Below, piece after piece: positions 34,577 to 46,257 of a DNA stretch of 64,000 nucleotides. The notes beneath the pieces are model-generated. The model ran no database searches and was not told the DNA's origin. It worked only from the letters and a program-made list of their open reading frames with translations. Source of the DNA: Apoderus coryli (Eukaryota; Arthropoda; Insecta; Coleoptera; Attelabidae); the NCBI GenBank assembly GCA_911728435.2, contig OU452200.1, forward strand, positions 29,651,715 through 29,715,714, written 5' to 3'. A program made the translations under genes and the position numbers. Position 1 is the stretch's first letter. Every line of letters begins with the position of its first letter.

Positions 34577-35173
34577 TAAAACTTTCGTGCCTTAAGACAT
34601 AAGCTATAATACTTAAATAATTTGAGTGATATTTTAAAAAATATGTTTTTTCTTTTTCTATACTGAAATACATTGAAATCTCCCTTCTATTATCCCTCCC
34701 TGTCTTGTTAACCATTCCCAACTCATTTAATAGGCTAGTGCTTTACACGGACAATAGCAACTCGTCTTCTATATTATGTTCATCATTCAAAGTATAAAAA
34801 ATGCTGCCTCCACCGTTGTCATGATTTGGTTGGTCGGCTTTTCTCATCATGACATTTTGTGTATTTATTTAGTCTGAAATTACTGCAGCAGACACAGTAA
34901 TTATCCAATCGCCAATTAAAATAATGGAACGGTGCCACGAACTATTAGCATTTCAACAGAGCTGAGCAGAGATATTACGAAGACCGCAAAATAAAACATG
35001 TTTCGTTTTCAAGGATTATAACTGGATTACTATGTTTGATGTAAATTATTCTATGGCGTTAGTTATTAAAAAATTAATACTGGTAAATGAGAACTACATA
35101 TTAGATACATATTACCAGAAAGAATCTCCAAAATAATACACAATGGAATACTTACCTATAAATATGTTTTATA
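34577..35173. other. Non-coding, possibly decayed 5' LINE sequence
   Basis: The region immediately upstream (minus-strand sense) of the LINE linker could hold its endonuclease, but I could not recover endonuclease motifs. Otherwise nothing recognised. Confidence 0.35.
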
Positions 35174-35175
35174 TA

Positions 35176-36425
35176 CAGGGTGAACTATCACTCAGTATAA
35201 AACTTTTAACTGGAGGTAGAGAAAAATAAGATTTAACAGAATCGCCTGTCAAAAAATTTCCAACGTTTTTATTAGGGCTGAAAATAATTTTTTTGTAAAT
35301 CATATTAAACTCCCTTTTGACGACGCCTATGACCGCCTGCCCAACTAAGTTTAATTTAGACATTAGTTTAAAGGTCACATTTATAATACAGCGACATGTT
35401 GCCAAGTGTATCGATTTATCGAGCATTTAAAGTAAAAAATTTATTTAGAAAATGTAGATGATTATGTGACTTCAATCATGCGAAATATTAATTATTATGT
35501 TAGCACCTACCTTTCGGATATGTCTAACAAGCCATAGAATGATTTTTGACCTTCCTGGGGAGCGCTTGGTTTTCCTCTTTCACTCTTATTATTTAACGTT
35601 AAGGTACGCGACGACCACGACAAGGTGGATCCCCTCTGTCAGGAAAGCCCCAAAGGGTAACAAAAACACAAATGCAAATAACACTAGCACTTCATCAAAC
35701 ATTATTGCGGATTTGATTCGCTGCCCCTCAATTTGTAGACGTAACTGCTGTTAATCACCAATCTCGTTTCATAGACAATAGTCTTCATGTAGATCCAAAA
35801 TTATTATTATATTTTACATACATAGGAACTTCTCGCTCATCACAATAATAATATGTAGGCCTACAACCTATACCTTAAATTGTTGTGAAAACGATAATCA
35901 ATGCTTGAAATTGGTTCTTAAAGGTAGGCTAATTCGGCAGTTCACTTTCATCACAAAATTTCAACAATCAAATAATCATAGAAAAGTGTTTACAAACAAA
36001 TAAAAAATACAGTTAATAATCTTACGGTATAAACCTGCATTAGAATCTGATAAATAGGTATTTGGGGAATTTATTTTTGCAAAGCAGCAACTTTATTATT
36101 AACAAAATCTTTACTGTTAATAGCAAAAAATATCAACAACCAACTTGTGCAAAATGCAAAAGTTGACATTGGCATACAAAAGATATTTGACAGTTCACAA
36201 TTTCCTGAAAACTAAAACAAGTGGAATTCACGCCATGACCGATTATAACCGGTTTAACTTTTTGCATTCACGCGACCCCGGTTATTGGCGGTTCCACTAT
36301 GATGACGTCACGAAAAAGACCTTCCATTTTGTAAACATCGAATAAAAATTCCGAAACAAATTTTTTATAGTTTTTCATGCTTCTCTGAGCACATGGCTAA
36401 ATTTTTGTACTGAGTGATAGTTCTG
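35176..36425. mobile_element. Non-autonomous TIR element, 1.25 kb
   Basis: The left end, CAGGGTGAACTATCACTCAG, is mirrored at the right by the complement of CAG-AACTATCACTCAGTAC (four bases lost). TA flanks both ends (35174-35175 and 36426-36427). The interior has no transposase; ORFs of 60-85 codons lack recognisable domains. The CAGGGTG tip resembles that of the intact DD41D element, so cross-mobilisation is plausible but unproven. Confidence 0.75.
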
Positions 36426-36524
36426 TATATTCTTAAACCAAGTTAAACAATTTTGTAACATAGTGGACAAAGTAAAGAAATACAGAGGATGATTTGAATA
36501 AAACGACGTCTACTCCACAAAATG

Positions 36525-36735
36525 ATCTATATATATATATATATATATACGTTAAAACCTTGTTTAAAATGCCAGACATGTTTCGGACTACACGTCCATC
36601 ATCAGTGGCTTAAGGAACCTTATACAGTATTGTCAGATGTGAGGGTCGTACTTCATACAAATGTTAATAGAGAGCTTTACATTGATTTAAACGTTTATAC
36701 ATATCACTTTGTTGGAAATAAATTGAGTTGTTAAA
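36525..36735 (-). repeat. Hammerhead-bearing dispersed repeat, family A, copy 2
   Basis: Minus-strand partner of 22612-22790, with the same ordered blocks and a (TA)n tail (36526-36549). It contains the best preserved motif of the family. Confidence 0.7.
36571..36609 (-). ncRNA. Hammerhead-like ribozyme motif, intact pairing
   Basis: The minus strand reads GCCA, CUGAUGA, U, GGAC-GUGUA-GUCC, GAAAC, AU, GUC, UGGC. Stems I and II (4 bp each) pair fully; stem III is AC/GU with loop AU. The only departure from the textbook hammerhead is the extra U after box 1. Confidence 0.65.
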
Positions 36736-36924
36736 TTAATAAAAAAATATAGTTAAATGGTTGGAAATTTGTCAATTATTTTTGTTTTTTTTTGTGTTTT
36801 CTTCTTTTTCTCATTTTTAAAAGTAAATAAATTAAAATTTTTACAATCTGGAAAGAGCCCACAACAACAGTATGGTTGTTTGAAGATTCACAAATGAATC
36901 TATTTTTTTATTAATTTAACAACT

Positions 36925-37060
36925 CAATTTCGTTAAGATCTTTTTCGCGCACTCGGGGAGGCACTCAGAGTCGAAACTCTCTATACCTACCGATTTCTCG
37001 AAGGCATACGAAACGTTGGATCATGCGGTGATACTTCGGAAAATGACCGTTATGCGGTGT
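36925..37060 (+). pseudogene. LINE reverse transcriptase fragment
   Basis: The frame containing TDFSKAYETLDHAVILRKM matches the SKAFDTVDH block of LINE reverse transcriptases. Sequence 3' of it is unrelated until about 37440, where a thumb domain of a plus-strand LINE begins, so an interruption or two separate copies are possible. Confidence 0.6.
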
Positions 37061-37439
37061 TATCTTTTCTCCTGATTCTTCTTGGTATCCTGTAGGTGTT
37101 TTGTTATTACCTTCTTCACAGACACATAGGACTCATGCAGGGTACCAGTAATAAAAGTTGTGAACTTATCTTGATTTGTTTTTGATATTTATTTATTTTA
37201 GTAATCCTAAACAACGCAACTTTTTGAAAGTTTGTACTCTAAAAGCCAAAACGACAAATTTTTTAACGAGAGAAAAAAATTAATCTCTTCCTTTTTCCCT
37301 CGTACCGCCATAACCTCTCTAACCTTATATGCGACTCACCCTCATATGTTTTTCCCGATCAGAAATGTTCTATATAACATTGTTAAAACTGTTTTATTGT
37401 GTGGTTATTGTTTTTTATTTTATTTCTTAATTTATGAAT

Positions 37440-38075
37440 AAACATTTCCCTGGCTTGTTCATTTCATTCATTCATATGCAAGACTGAAGAATGTGTTTTT
37501 GTTTGATTATCGCCTGTTTGAGACATATCTGGAGAGGGTGGGTGGAATCAGAGATTTGGGTGTATTATTTGATTCCAAACTCACCTTTATTCGTCATGTT
37601 GACACAATTGTCGCGAGTGCTAGTAAAATGTTGGGGTTTATCATTAGAAACTGTCAACAGTTCAATGATATTGAATCCTTTGTACAATGTTCATGTATGT
37701 TCTGTGGAGTCTGTTCAGAGGCGCTTCCTCAAGTATTTGGCGTACAGGGGTGGCGGTGTTTATCCTCCGAGGAGTGTTGATCACGGAATCTTATTGTCGC
37801 GATTTGCGGAGCCGTCTCTTGCACTTATAGAAGAAACGTGTTAGCTGTAAATTTCTTGTATAAACTGTTACACAATGTTGTCGACTGTCCTCATTTATTG
37901 AGTAGAGTCGGGCTCCGTTCTTGGTACAGCGAACACCAATATATCTTTGCAGGGTCCTGTATTCTATATGTGTAGTATTTTTGATAGGTTCTGTGGAGAA
38001 TTGGACATCAATGTTACCCTGCTTTCTGCTCTGATTAGTGCCGTTTCGGCTAATTAAGTAGGTGATGTTTAGCTT
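37440..38075 (+). pseudogene. LINE ORF2 thumb and C-terminal region
   Basis: TYLERVGGIRDLGVLFDSKLTFIRHV is the post-catalytic block typical of Jockey/I-group reverse transcriptases. SKMLGFIIRNCQQFNDIESF follows, then SVQRRFLKYLAYRGGGVYPP in another frame and LLHNVVDCPHLLSRVGLRSW downstream. Frameshifts occur near 37690 and 37840. It is 5'-truncated here unless joined to 36925-37060. Confidence 0.75.
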
Positions 38076-38422
38076 TAAATCTAGTTTGATAATTTTTTCG
38101 AATTTTGGAATTGTTTATTTATTTATTTATTAATTATATTATTGTTTCTCATTCCTGCGTGTACTGTTAATTAATTTGCCGGTTTCTGGTAATTTATTAG
38201 CTATTGTTTGATTGTAATTTTATTGCTTATTTTATTTTTAATTTACATCTCAATGTAAGTGATTTTTCTGTAAATGGGTTTGTCCTGTTGAAAATAAATG
38301 CTTATTTATTTATTCCGATTAACATAATTAGACAGATGAGTTTTCCTCAAGCAAATAAGAAAACTAGGATATTACAAACATTTTTATCTCTTTTTTGTCT
38401 ATTACGGGTGGAAAAAGTTACA
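38076..38422. other. LINE 3' UTR or spacer
   Basis: AT-rich with TTTATTTATTTATTTATT (about 38114-38130). An ORF of 136 codons (38204-38614) runs into the adjacent TIR element and has no recognisable domain. Confidence 0.35.
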
Positions 38423-38424
38423 TA

Positions 38425-38924
38425 CAGGGTGAATTATTGGGATGAACCAGATATGCCAGATTTTTATATCCAGCCCTGTAAATCAATTCAAATTATGGTA
38501 TTTACCATACTGAAGCACAGTGTGTGTCGTTTCTGTTTATTTCGAAGATTTCTTTTGAATAACTCAACATTATTATACAGTAAGATATTTCATTATTGCC
38601 AATTTTCAATTTGACTCTCAAATGAATCTTTAATTGGAAATGTGAGGTGAGTGTCACAAAAAATTCAAATATCCAGGTCTATTTATGCCCTCTGAAAAAA
38701 TTATGTCAGATTTCGAAAAATCATATACAGGGTGAAGTGTTGAATATGAAGCAGTCCCACAAATTTTCTCGAAGATGGATCTGAATTTTTTCAATTCTGA
38801 ATATGTCAGTTAGTTGTCAGCAGACACAAATACACACTTTTATAAAAAAAATGGGATAAATCGACTAAATCATTGAAAAGATATGACGAAACATTGTTTT
38901 GGTGATGATCCATAATTCACCCTG
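38425..38924. mobile_element. 500-bp non-autonomous TIR element (CAGGGTGAATTAT ends)
   Basis: CAGGGTGAATTATTGGGAT at 38425 is mirrored by ATCCATAATTCACCCTG ending at 38924. TA flanks at 38423-38424 and 38925-38926. A second ATACAGGGTGAAGTG motif at about 38726 suggests that a related element sits inside, or that the element is composite. Confidence 0.75.
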
Positions 38925-38926
38925 TA

Positions 38927-39235
38927 TATTAATAATCAAAACAAGGAGACATTTTTTAATGGTCATTTGATAATCCTTTAACGTGCCTCTACTTATGGTA
39001 GAAGTATGTACAGTTCCTCGTGACTCACCCTTATAGATGTTTTTTCGAAACTCACAACTCTTTTGTAATAGTGTCCTCATACAGAAAAGGCTTCGCGTGT
39101 GCCTATAGTCCGCTACAAAATCCAAATTTTTCTTTGCCAATATTGTGTTCACATTTGGCATGAATTCTGTTGAGGAGTATCTTTAAGAGTATTTTTAAAG
39201 TATGACTCATTAGGCTAATTAAGTAATCGGAAGTC
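38927..39235. other. Non-coding spacer
   Basis: A 98-codon minus ORF (38865-39161) overlaps the preceding TIR element and shows no known domain. Nothing else is seen. Confidence 0.35.
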
Positions 39236-40750
39236 ATTACACCTACGTATATTAGCTTTGTTGTTTTTGGGTAAGGCGATGAAGATCGATTTGTGCCAGT
39301 CGCTGGGAAGTTTCCCAGTTTGGTAGACCTGGTTGAAGAATGCCGTCAGAACAGACATGCTTTCGTCATGAAGTAGTTTCACCAGCTCTATGGGAATTTC
39401 ATCGGGTCCTGGAGTTTTTCCTGCTTTTCATTGGTGTATTGCTTTTTAAACTTCGGATTTGAGAATGCTTGGACCGTGCTCTGCCATGTCATCAGTCAGT
39501 AGATTTTCTATCGTTTCGCGGGTCTCGTCCTCGAACAGTTGTTGGATATACTGTTGCCATTCATTACACTGATCTTCCTTTGCCAACAGCGCCTTTCCAC
39601 CATCGTTATGCAGCACTGTTATGTTGTTTCTTCCTTGTTATATGCCAGAAAGTTCTTTCAGCTTTTCATGTAAATTAAAGGCATCGTGTATGGTCTGAAG
39701 ATGTTCTTTGCAGGATTCCCGAGGCCACAGTTCCTTTGGTTCCTTAATTTTTTGCGAATTATAAGATGTATTCTCTTGTAGTCATTATGATTATTGTTTC
39801 TGTGCTGTTTTAGTCTCTCCTCCATGAGATTTAATATGTCCCGTGTCATCCATTCCTTTTTTCCCTATTGGCTTTACTAACTGTTGAAGTCTTCCATTTC
39901 TCAACGAAGCTTTGATGTCTCGCCAATTTTCCTCGACACTTTTGTTCTTAAGGGCATATAATATAATTGTATGTATATTACCATTTATTTCCTGTTTTAT
40001 TTCTTTAATGGTTTCGGGGTCATTTAGTACATGTTGTTGTATTCGTGAGGTCTTCGTTGGTTGTTTCATCTTTTTGAGTTTTACGTTTAGTACCGAGCAG
40101 AGCAAATTATGATCAGAGTGTACATCTGCTCCAGGGTATGTTTTCGTTGACTTATTACAACTAGGAAATCGTCGGTTGATCAAGATGTAGTCGATTTGAT
40201 TTCTTACAATGTTGTTCTGCGTATGTTGGGGGGACGTCCATGTGTACAGTCTCCTGTATGGAAGAGTGTACCAAGTATTTGTAATTGCGAATGCTTCTTC
40301 CTGGCAGAACTGTATAAGTCGTTTCCCTGTGTCGTTACGTACTCCTAGGCCGTACTGTCCGGTGACATCTACTGTTGTTTCTCTGCCCACTTTTGCATTC
40401 CAGTCTCCCATAATTATAGTGATTTCGTGTTTCTTTGTCGCCTTATTATGTCTTTAATTTGTTGGTAGAACTTTTCGACCTCGTCATCATCATGGTCAGT
40501 AGTAGGGGCATAAACCTGAACAATGTTCACGTTTATAGGTCTTATCGCCAGCTGCAGTATAGCATTACTCTGTCTGACAAGGGCACAAAGTTTCGTACTG
40601 ATCTACTGAGGGATTTATTCAGGATTATGGCCACTCCATTTCTGTGAGATGCATCTCTCGTTCCGGATGTGTAAATTGTATATTCTCAGATCGGATCTTA
40701 TCTGTCGATTTCTTTCTCGAGGTTTTCGCATGCAATTACGACCTGAGAGG
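39236..40750 (-). pseudogene. RTE-like LINE: endonuclease and start of reverse transcriptase
   Basis: Minus-strand frames give an exonuclease-endonuclease-phosphatase domain: NVNIVQVYAPTTDHDDDEV, MGDWNAKVGRET (catalytic GDWN block), NQIDYILINRR and HSDHNLL. These continue through ENWRDIKASL into the early RT block DEIPIELVKLLHDESMSVL and GKLPSDWHKSIFIALPKNNK. The pieces lie in different frames, so the copy is dead; it lacks the RT catalytic core and 3' end (stops at about 39236). The endonuclease nicks target DNA for target-primed reverse transcription. The longest open part is 39791-40411. Confidence 0.85.
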
Positions 40751-41110
40751 CTCGTGGTTTAAATGTGCTCTCATGCCGAATCTTCGCCTCTGATTTACAT
40801 GATTATTAACATTTTGCAATTGAGGTATCAATTCCATGGTGATTTTTCCTGGGGAATCTTGAAGATATTTAATACAGTGGTTTCCCTTTGCCTTCTGTAT
40901 CCTTATGCCTTTGGCCATTTTATTGGTTCATCCGCCTGCCTAAATCTTTGATGTCGGTAAACAGACGTCGTAAAGACGTTGTGTTTTTTACCATAAGCTG
41001 TCTTGACGCCTTAAAGATGTCTGCAGGCGTTAATAAGACATCTTGAATGTCTGATTCCAACGTTTTTAAGATGTCGTTGTGCTGTCTGGGAATGGCAGAT
41101 ACGTACACCT
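40751..41110. other. Non-coding, with repeated GATGTC/GACATC words
   Basis: Between about 40950 and 41085 the words AAGATGTC, AGACATC, GACGTC and AAGACGTT recur at irregular 10-30-bp intervals on both strands. A 62-codon minus ORF here reflects that word repetition. No known family. Confidence 0.35.
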
Positions 41111-42439
41111 GAGTTTTCTGACTATCAACAATTTAATGAAAATCGCAGGTCAACCAAGATTGTACTAATTACTTAAATAGTTGAAATATATTCACATACC
41201 GGTATTGAAAAACGTCAATATTTTTAACGTAAACCCTGTCGTGTAAATATAAATTGCGTAAAACACATAATATAAACAAGTAGTAGGTTGCATAATAAGA
41301 ATTGCTCCCACATTTATAAAATTGTGTGTTTATTTTATTTTACAATTTACACCTATACCTACAATGAACAATTTTTAACAATATTTTTAAAATCTCTTAT
41401 TATGAAAGTCAATTAAAATTGAGCACGACACAGTAGGTATAATAATAGATCAAACACCAATAAACTAGGAAATAACGTAAAGGCAACCTAAAGCGCACAT
41501 TTTTGCCTGCTCTATCTCTGTCCTTTCTTCTATCTCACTCTGGTATCCGTTGGTATACATTCTAAAAGGTCCCTGAATATGGGAGGACGAACCGGTAAAA
41601 TATAATAATGCCAATAGCCCTGGTAGCTACGGCCAATAAAGAAGTGGAAATATATCACAACATAACCTCTCTCGACATACAGAAAATAGTGAAAGTTCGA
41701 TAATAATAAATAGTGTACTAATTGTTGATATTTCAATTCATCATAAAATCATCTGAAAAAGGGTGAAACATAAATAAGAATCCAAAATTAGACAATAATA
41801 AAACAAGACGATAAACAGTACGTAATAACTACTAAATAACACTATAATGTTTACAGTGGTTCAAGTCGAAAGGAAGGTACAGGGACTGCCAACATTAATA
41901 AACATTTTAATCTCGAAGATTTCTGTTTCGGAGTGAACAAAAGTACAAAATAACAATATCGGGCTTTAAAAAAATAGTGCTTTGGAAAAGAAACAACACC
42001 GTAAATTGCTGTTATTTATTGTTTCGTCCAGATTAGAAGTAGGTACCTAGATTACCTAGATATAGGTAATTTTTGTATTAAGAAATCCGAAAATTTTGAT
42101 TTACGTAACAAACACACCAGTGGAATCTGTTCAATAAATGATTGATTATCACGATTGTAATTAAATTTCAGGTACCTTCCTACACATGACTATTTAATAT
42201 ATTTTTCCAGCATTGTCTAGCTGCACATAGAGGGGCTGAATATTCCAGGAGGTACAAAATGTTTAATTCGTTAAATTTGAAACATTTGAGTTGAATAATT
42301 GTTTTATTTATATGAATAAAGAATATAATACATTTTTACGTGCAGTTTTCTTTCTAAAGTTTTTCACTTAAGTAAATGTAAAAGCTAACTAATAGCTCGC
42401 ATAATAACCAATTATTTATTACTATTACTATGTTTTCAG
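41111..42439. other. Probable intron of the LSD1 gene, 5' of the exon
   Basis: AT-rich, no supported ORF, no obvious repeat. It ends in a pyrimidine-rich tract and TTTTCAG acceptor (42433-42439). The upstream LSD1 exons were not found anywhere in the window, so this intron may be very long. Confidence 0.55.
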
Positions 42440-42592
42440 TTAGGAATGGATATTCATGCGTTCCTGTAGCTTTAGCCGAAGGATTAGACATCAAATTAAA
42501 TGCAGCAGTCAGACGAGTTGAATATAACAATGGTGGTGTGGAAGTTACGGTATACAATCCAAGAAATCCACAGTCCACTAATACATACCAGG
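42440..42592 (+). CDS. Su(var)3-3: Exon of lysine-specific histone demethylase 1 (LSD1/KDM1A)
   Basis: A 153-bp exon between a TTTTCAG acceptor (ends 42439) and a GTGAGT donor (42593-42598). It reads [20 protein letters not shown] and AAVRRVEYNNGGVEV, then NPRNPQSTNTYQ. It closely matches animal KDM1A at the segment [26 protein letters not shown] within the flavin-dependent amine oxidase domain. The enzyme removes mono- and dimethyl groups from histone H3 lysine 4 in the nucleus. The exon starts with the last two bases of a valine codon and ends with one extra base. It is the only convincing host coding sequence in the window; no lesion seen. Confidence 0.92.
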
Positions 42593-42735
42593 GTGAGTTT
42601 TTAAATTGTTTATATTTATACATAATTTCAAGAAGTTTATCCAATAGGTATTTTTGTTTTATTTTTTACTGAATTAAAATAATTTTTAACAATTTAAATT
42701 TTCTAGTTATCTATCGTTTTTTTCATATATAGGTA
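42593..42735. other. Start of LSD1 intron
   Basis: Follows the GTGAGT donor. AT-rich; a palindromic MITE starts 143 bp in. The next expected LSD1 exon (the DAVLCTLPLGVL segment) was not found before the end of the window. Confidence 0.6.
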
Positions 42736-43219
42736 CAATGTGTCCACGGATAGAGTTCGGAAGAGGAAAAACTTTTTTTATTTGTAGATTTAGAAGAAAA
42801 AGTCATTCTTTATAAAAACGAAACTACAATTACAAATACCAAATTTACGATTACTATACAGGGTATATCAAAAATAATATTTTTAATGATTTAGATTTTT
42901 CTGTTTTTTTTTTTAATTTTATGAAAATATTTCCAAAACCGTGATTTATTACACCAATTGTGCCAAAAAAGCTAATAAACCTTTTTCTCAAAGTGGTTAA
43001 TTTCATAGCTACTATTGAAATAATAAAATTAAAAAAAAAAGAAAGAAATCAAAATCATTAAAAATAATATTTTTGATATACCCTGTATAGTAATCGTAAA
43101 TTTGGTACTCGAAATTGTAGTTTCGACACAAGCAGACGTTTTCATAAAGAATGACTTTTTCTCCTAAATCTACAAATAAAAATGTTTTTCCTCTTCCAAA
43201 CTCCATCCCTGGACACATT
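42736..43219. mobile_element. Palindromic MITE (CAATGTGTCCACGG family), copy 3
   Basis: Begins CAATGTGTCCACGGATAGAG after TA and ends CCATCCCTGGACACATT. Arms of about 230 bp have the same internal landmarks as 832-1760, including TATACAGGGTATATC in one arm and its complement in the other. It lies in the probable LSD1 intron, 144 bp after the splice donor. Confidence 0.85.
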
Positions 43220-43488
43220 AGATAGAGTTTGGAAGAGGAAAAACTTTTTCATTTGTAGATTTAGAAGAAAAGGTCATTCTTTACAAAAACGTCTGCTTGT
43301 GTCGAAACTACAATTTCAAATACCAAATTTACGATTACTATACAGGGTATATCAAAAATAATATTTTTAATGATTTTGATTTTCTTGTTTTCGACACAAG
43401 CAGACGATTTTACAAAGAATGACTTTTTCTTCTAAATCTACAAATAAAAAAGTTTTTCCTCTTCCGAACTCTATCCGTGGACATATTG
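43220..43488. mobile_element. Palindromic MITE, copy 4, internally deleted
   Basis: Starts at GATAGAGTTTGGAAGAGG (outer 14 bp of the left end missing at the junction with copy 3) and ends CTATCCGTGGACATATTG before TA (43489-43490). The centre of the palindrome is lost, leaving arms of about 135 bp. Like 832-1760 this is a head-to-tail doublet. Confidence 0.8.
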
Positions 43489-43539
43489 TATATTTATATT
43501 GTATCTAGGCGGTGTTTCACGGTCGATGGTAGGTTAGAC

Positions 43540-44430
43540 GTGTATGGAAAACGAGACATAGGATTATTTTTAAAATTTGGTTACTTCTATTCTAGACTTC
43601 TACAATAATTTGACATTCGTGCCACTTCCGATTTCCGGAAGTCTATACCAACTTGTAATATTACAAAATAATTTAATTAATTAAGGCTCAAATTTAAAAG
43701 CGCCTCCAACAGTATCAAAACCTGTGAATATTCTATTATTTGTTTATTAATAGTGGGTGTCAGTGGTAGACTAATTATAAATAAAAAATATATAAATCGA
43801 AAATCTACTTTTCCGACTGGCTGCCATCGGGATTTTTTACATTTGAAGCTTAAATATTTTGAGAGCATTCTAGAATTAAAACAGCCTGTGTTCAAACATC
43901 AATTTGGTAACACCAATTCAAAAATTGGTCGATAAATAGCCCAAAAAATTTACTTGAATCAGCCGGACATATTCCGAGTTCATCCATGTTAATTTTTTCC
44001 AGAATTTCTACTGTGGATTGTCTTGTTCGGCATAACACAACATTTGTTTTCTCTTTATTCAAACTTAGTTTATTTTACATGAACTACATTTTTACCCTGG
44101 ATATTAGAGTTTGCCCATCACGAATTACGTCTTTTATTTGGGTGTTAGCTGCTTTTAGATTTGTATCGTCTGCATAATTTCTAATCTGAAATGTACTATT
44201 TTGAGTTATAATGTTTATGTCATTTATAAAAATTATGAAAAACATTGGTCATTGGAGTATGCCCAAATCATTATGCAATGAACCTATCTACATTGTTGTT
44301 AATTAATGTTAGTCTACTTTTCTCTGTCATATTACTTAGATATGATTTACACCACTGCACTCTAAAGCAAAACCACGGATTCCATACCTTTAGTTTTAAA
44401 TTATTAAAATGTCAGTCAACCCACCATCTA
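43540..44430 (-). pseudogene. LINE reverse transcriptase fragment
   Basis: Minus-strand reading recovers WCKSYLSNMTEKSRLTLINN, MFFIIFINDINII, the catalytic RNYADDTNLKAA (about 44163-44198), NKLSLNKEKTNVVLC and KFFGLFIDQFLNW. The order is as in LINE ORF2. Many stops and frame changes. The GIPQGSVLGP block is replaced by diverged sequence. This is a different, older copy than the LINE at 32-34 kb. Confidence 0.78.
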
Positions 44431-45567
44431 AAAAAATAAACCAAGGTTTCGTTTAAATTACAGACGTATTAAATAGTGCGAAACGTACCAATTTTTTTCC
44501 TGGAAAATATCAAACTATACCAAGTGGCACCTGTATTGATTATATACACTTAATTAAATTTCCGCTTGCCTTCTTCAAAATAATGTGATATAAAGAACGT
44601 ACAGGTCCTATGTGGGAAATTTACGGACACGATTTTGTCGCCTATAAGGTACACAAATAGGTTTCGATTATAATTTGGTACTTAACCGTAACATATATCC
44701 AAATTGTTCGAATATAACAATTGTTATGTGTTTTTTACTCATATCCTGTATAGGTATGTAATCTTATTTATTATATGTACGTTATAATAATGTAACGAAC
44801 CTAATTTTCATTTTCCGTTATATGAAATCAAGTGCTTACATACATAATTCATGTGAGTATGGTTTTATAACAAAATGCAATAATTGAAAATGTACAGTAT
44901 TTTTCTTTTCTTTTTCTTCAGAATCTCTTTTCTCAGAGGTAGTCACGATAATTTGAGAACAGTTAAGTTCTACAGAATGATGTAGTTGTTAAATGCATAT
45001 TTATTTTTTCTAATATTATGTCGTTCTTTTAAATTATATGGAATGCTAAATCTAAGATTACCTATAGTAAAGTTATAATTTGTCTAGTAAACCATGTGTG
45101 ATAATAAAAGGTTTCCAATAGAAGACTACAGAGTTGCTATAAAGTTAAATAATATCAAAATTTGTTTAATTGAAATGTCTTCAGTTTGTTCCAACATATT
45201 ATGTTGAAGCAGTGTTTGGGACTGTTTTTCGAATTATTGTAACTTCAGTTTGCATAATTTCATAACGCTATTATCCTATGTACTTAGCTTCACAGTTTTC
45301 GTTATCACACTCGTATAACAGAGCAGCTCGTTAGTTAGCTGCTATTAAATAAATGTTAAGGTTAAAGAAAACTTAATGGTGCAAGGCTTAGAGGTTTTTC
45401 TTGAGAATAATTAGATAGTCATTTGAATATTTGAAGTAGATTTACAATCCTGGTTATACTTACTCTTTGGTTAATATGCTTCAGCAAAATACATGACGAA
45501 ATAAGTTTGCTACAGAGTGTGACACTGGTTGATATATAAAGGACATGTAATTTACCACCAAAAGCTA
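44431..45567. other. AT-rich non-coding DNA
   Basis: No recognisable gene or repeat. Confidence 0.4.
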
Positions 45568-45702
45568 TAATAGTATATTGTGCAACGAACATGAAATGAC
45601 ATATATTTCCTACGAGTATGATCGTTTGCAGCATGAGCCGCAGGCGAGTGCTGCAAATCATACGAGTAGGAAATGGTCATTTCATGTGAGTTTCACACTA
45701 TA
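45568..45702. repeat. Fold-back hairpin, about 60-bp arms
   Basis: CATGAAATGAC...TTTCCTACGAGTATGAT...TTTGCAGCA is mirrored by TGCTGCAAATCATACGAGTAGGAAATG..CATTTCATG around a 15-bp GC-rich loop (GAGCCGCAGGCGAG). Outer flanks also pair imperfectly. No coding. Confidence 0.8.
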
Positions 45703-45856
45703 CTTTTTCTACGACTGTTTTAATACTTTTGAATAAATTTAACATAATTTTTAGGAAAATATTTGTTTTTCGAAACTTACCCTTGTTAGCATATAAGCCT
45801 AAATACGATAAATTAGAAGTATTAAATTGACTAGGTGGTGTTAAACTATATTCACT

Positions 45857-46049
45857 ATAAATGAAAATAATTTCGTGGCAAAGCGGACTAAAATGTTGGC
45901 TTTACCTACACAAGGAATTTTGTTTAATTTAGCAGGGCCCCAGTCTAATTCGATAGAAACCAGACCGAGGCATGGGTCGACAGGTACTGTCCTTGTGTAG
46001 GTAAAGCCAACATTTTAGTCCGCTTTGCCACGAAATTATTTTCATTTAT
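45857..46049. repeat. Perfect 60-bp inverted repeat with 73-bp loop
   Basis: Arms 45857-45916 and 45990-46049 are exactly complementary by eye. The loop contains GACCGAGGCATGGGTCGACAG, related in inverse orientation to the sequence following the LINE at 51955, so this is a dispersed palindromic family. Perfect arms imply recent origin or gene-conversion-like maintenance. Confidence 0.85.
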
Positions 46050-46257
46050 TATATTTACGGACATGAAATCCTCTTAATATATTCACTATCACTGTTTATG
46101 TGTTTTGAAATTAGCGAAATACTTAATTATAATTATTATTAATTATAAATACCAAAACTGTCAATTTGGTGTTTGTATTTTCGGCGTTGCTATGGTGATT
46201 TTTCATGCCCGCCGCTACTTTTGTCATTACAATTGATTACACAATGAAATTTTATCC

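Noticed and set aside
35497..35754. 85-codon plus ORF in the 35.2-36.4 kb element as a transposase
   Set aside because: No catalytic or DNA-binding motif; too short and in a non-autonomous element.
36522..36734. 70-codon plus ORF beginning in a TA microsatellite
   Set aside because: It reads through the hammerhead-bearing repeat on the wrong strand; non-coding.
38204..38614. 136-codon plus ORF
   Set aside because: It crosses the left terminus of the TIR element at 38425 and shows no similarity to a known protein.
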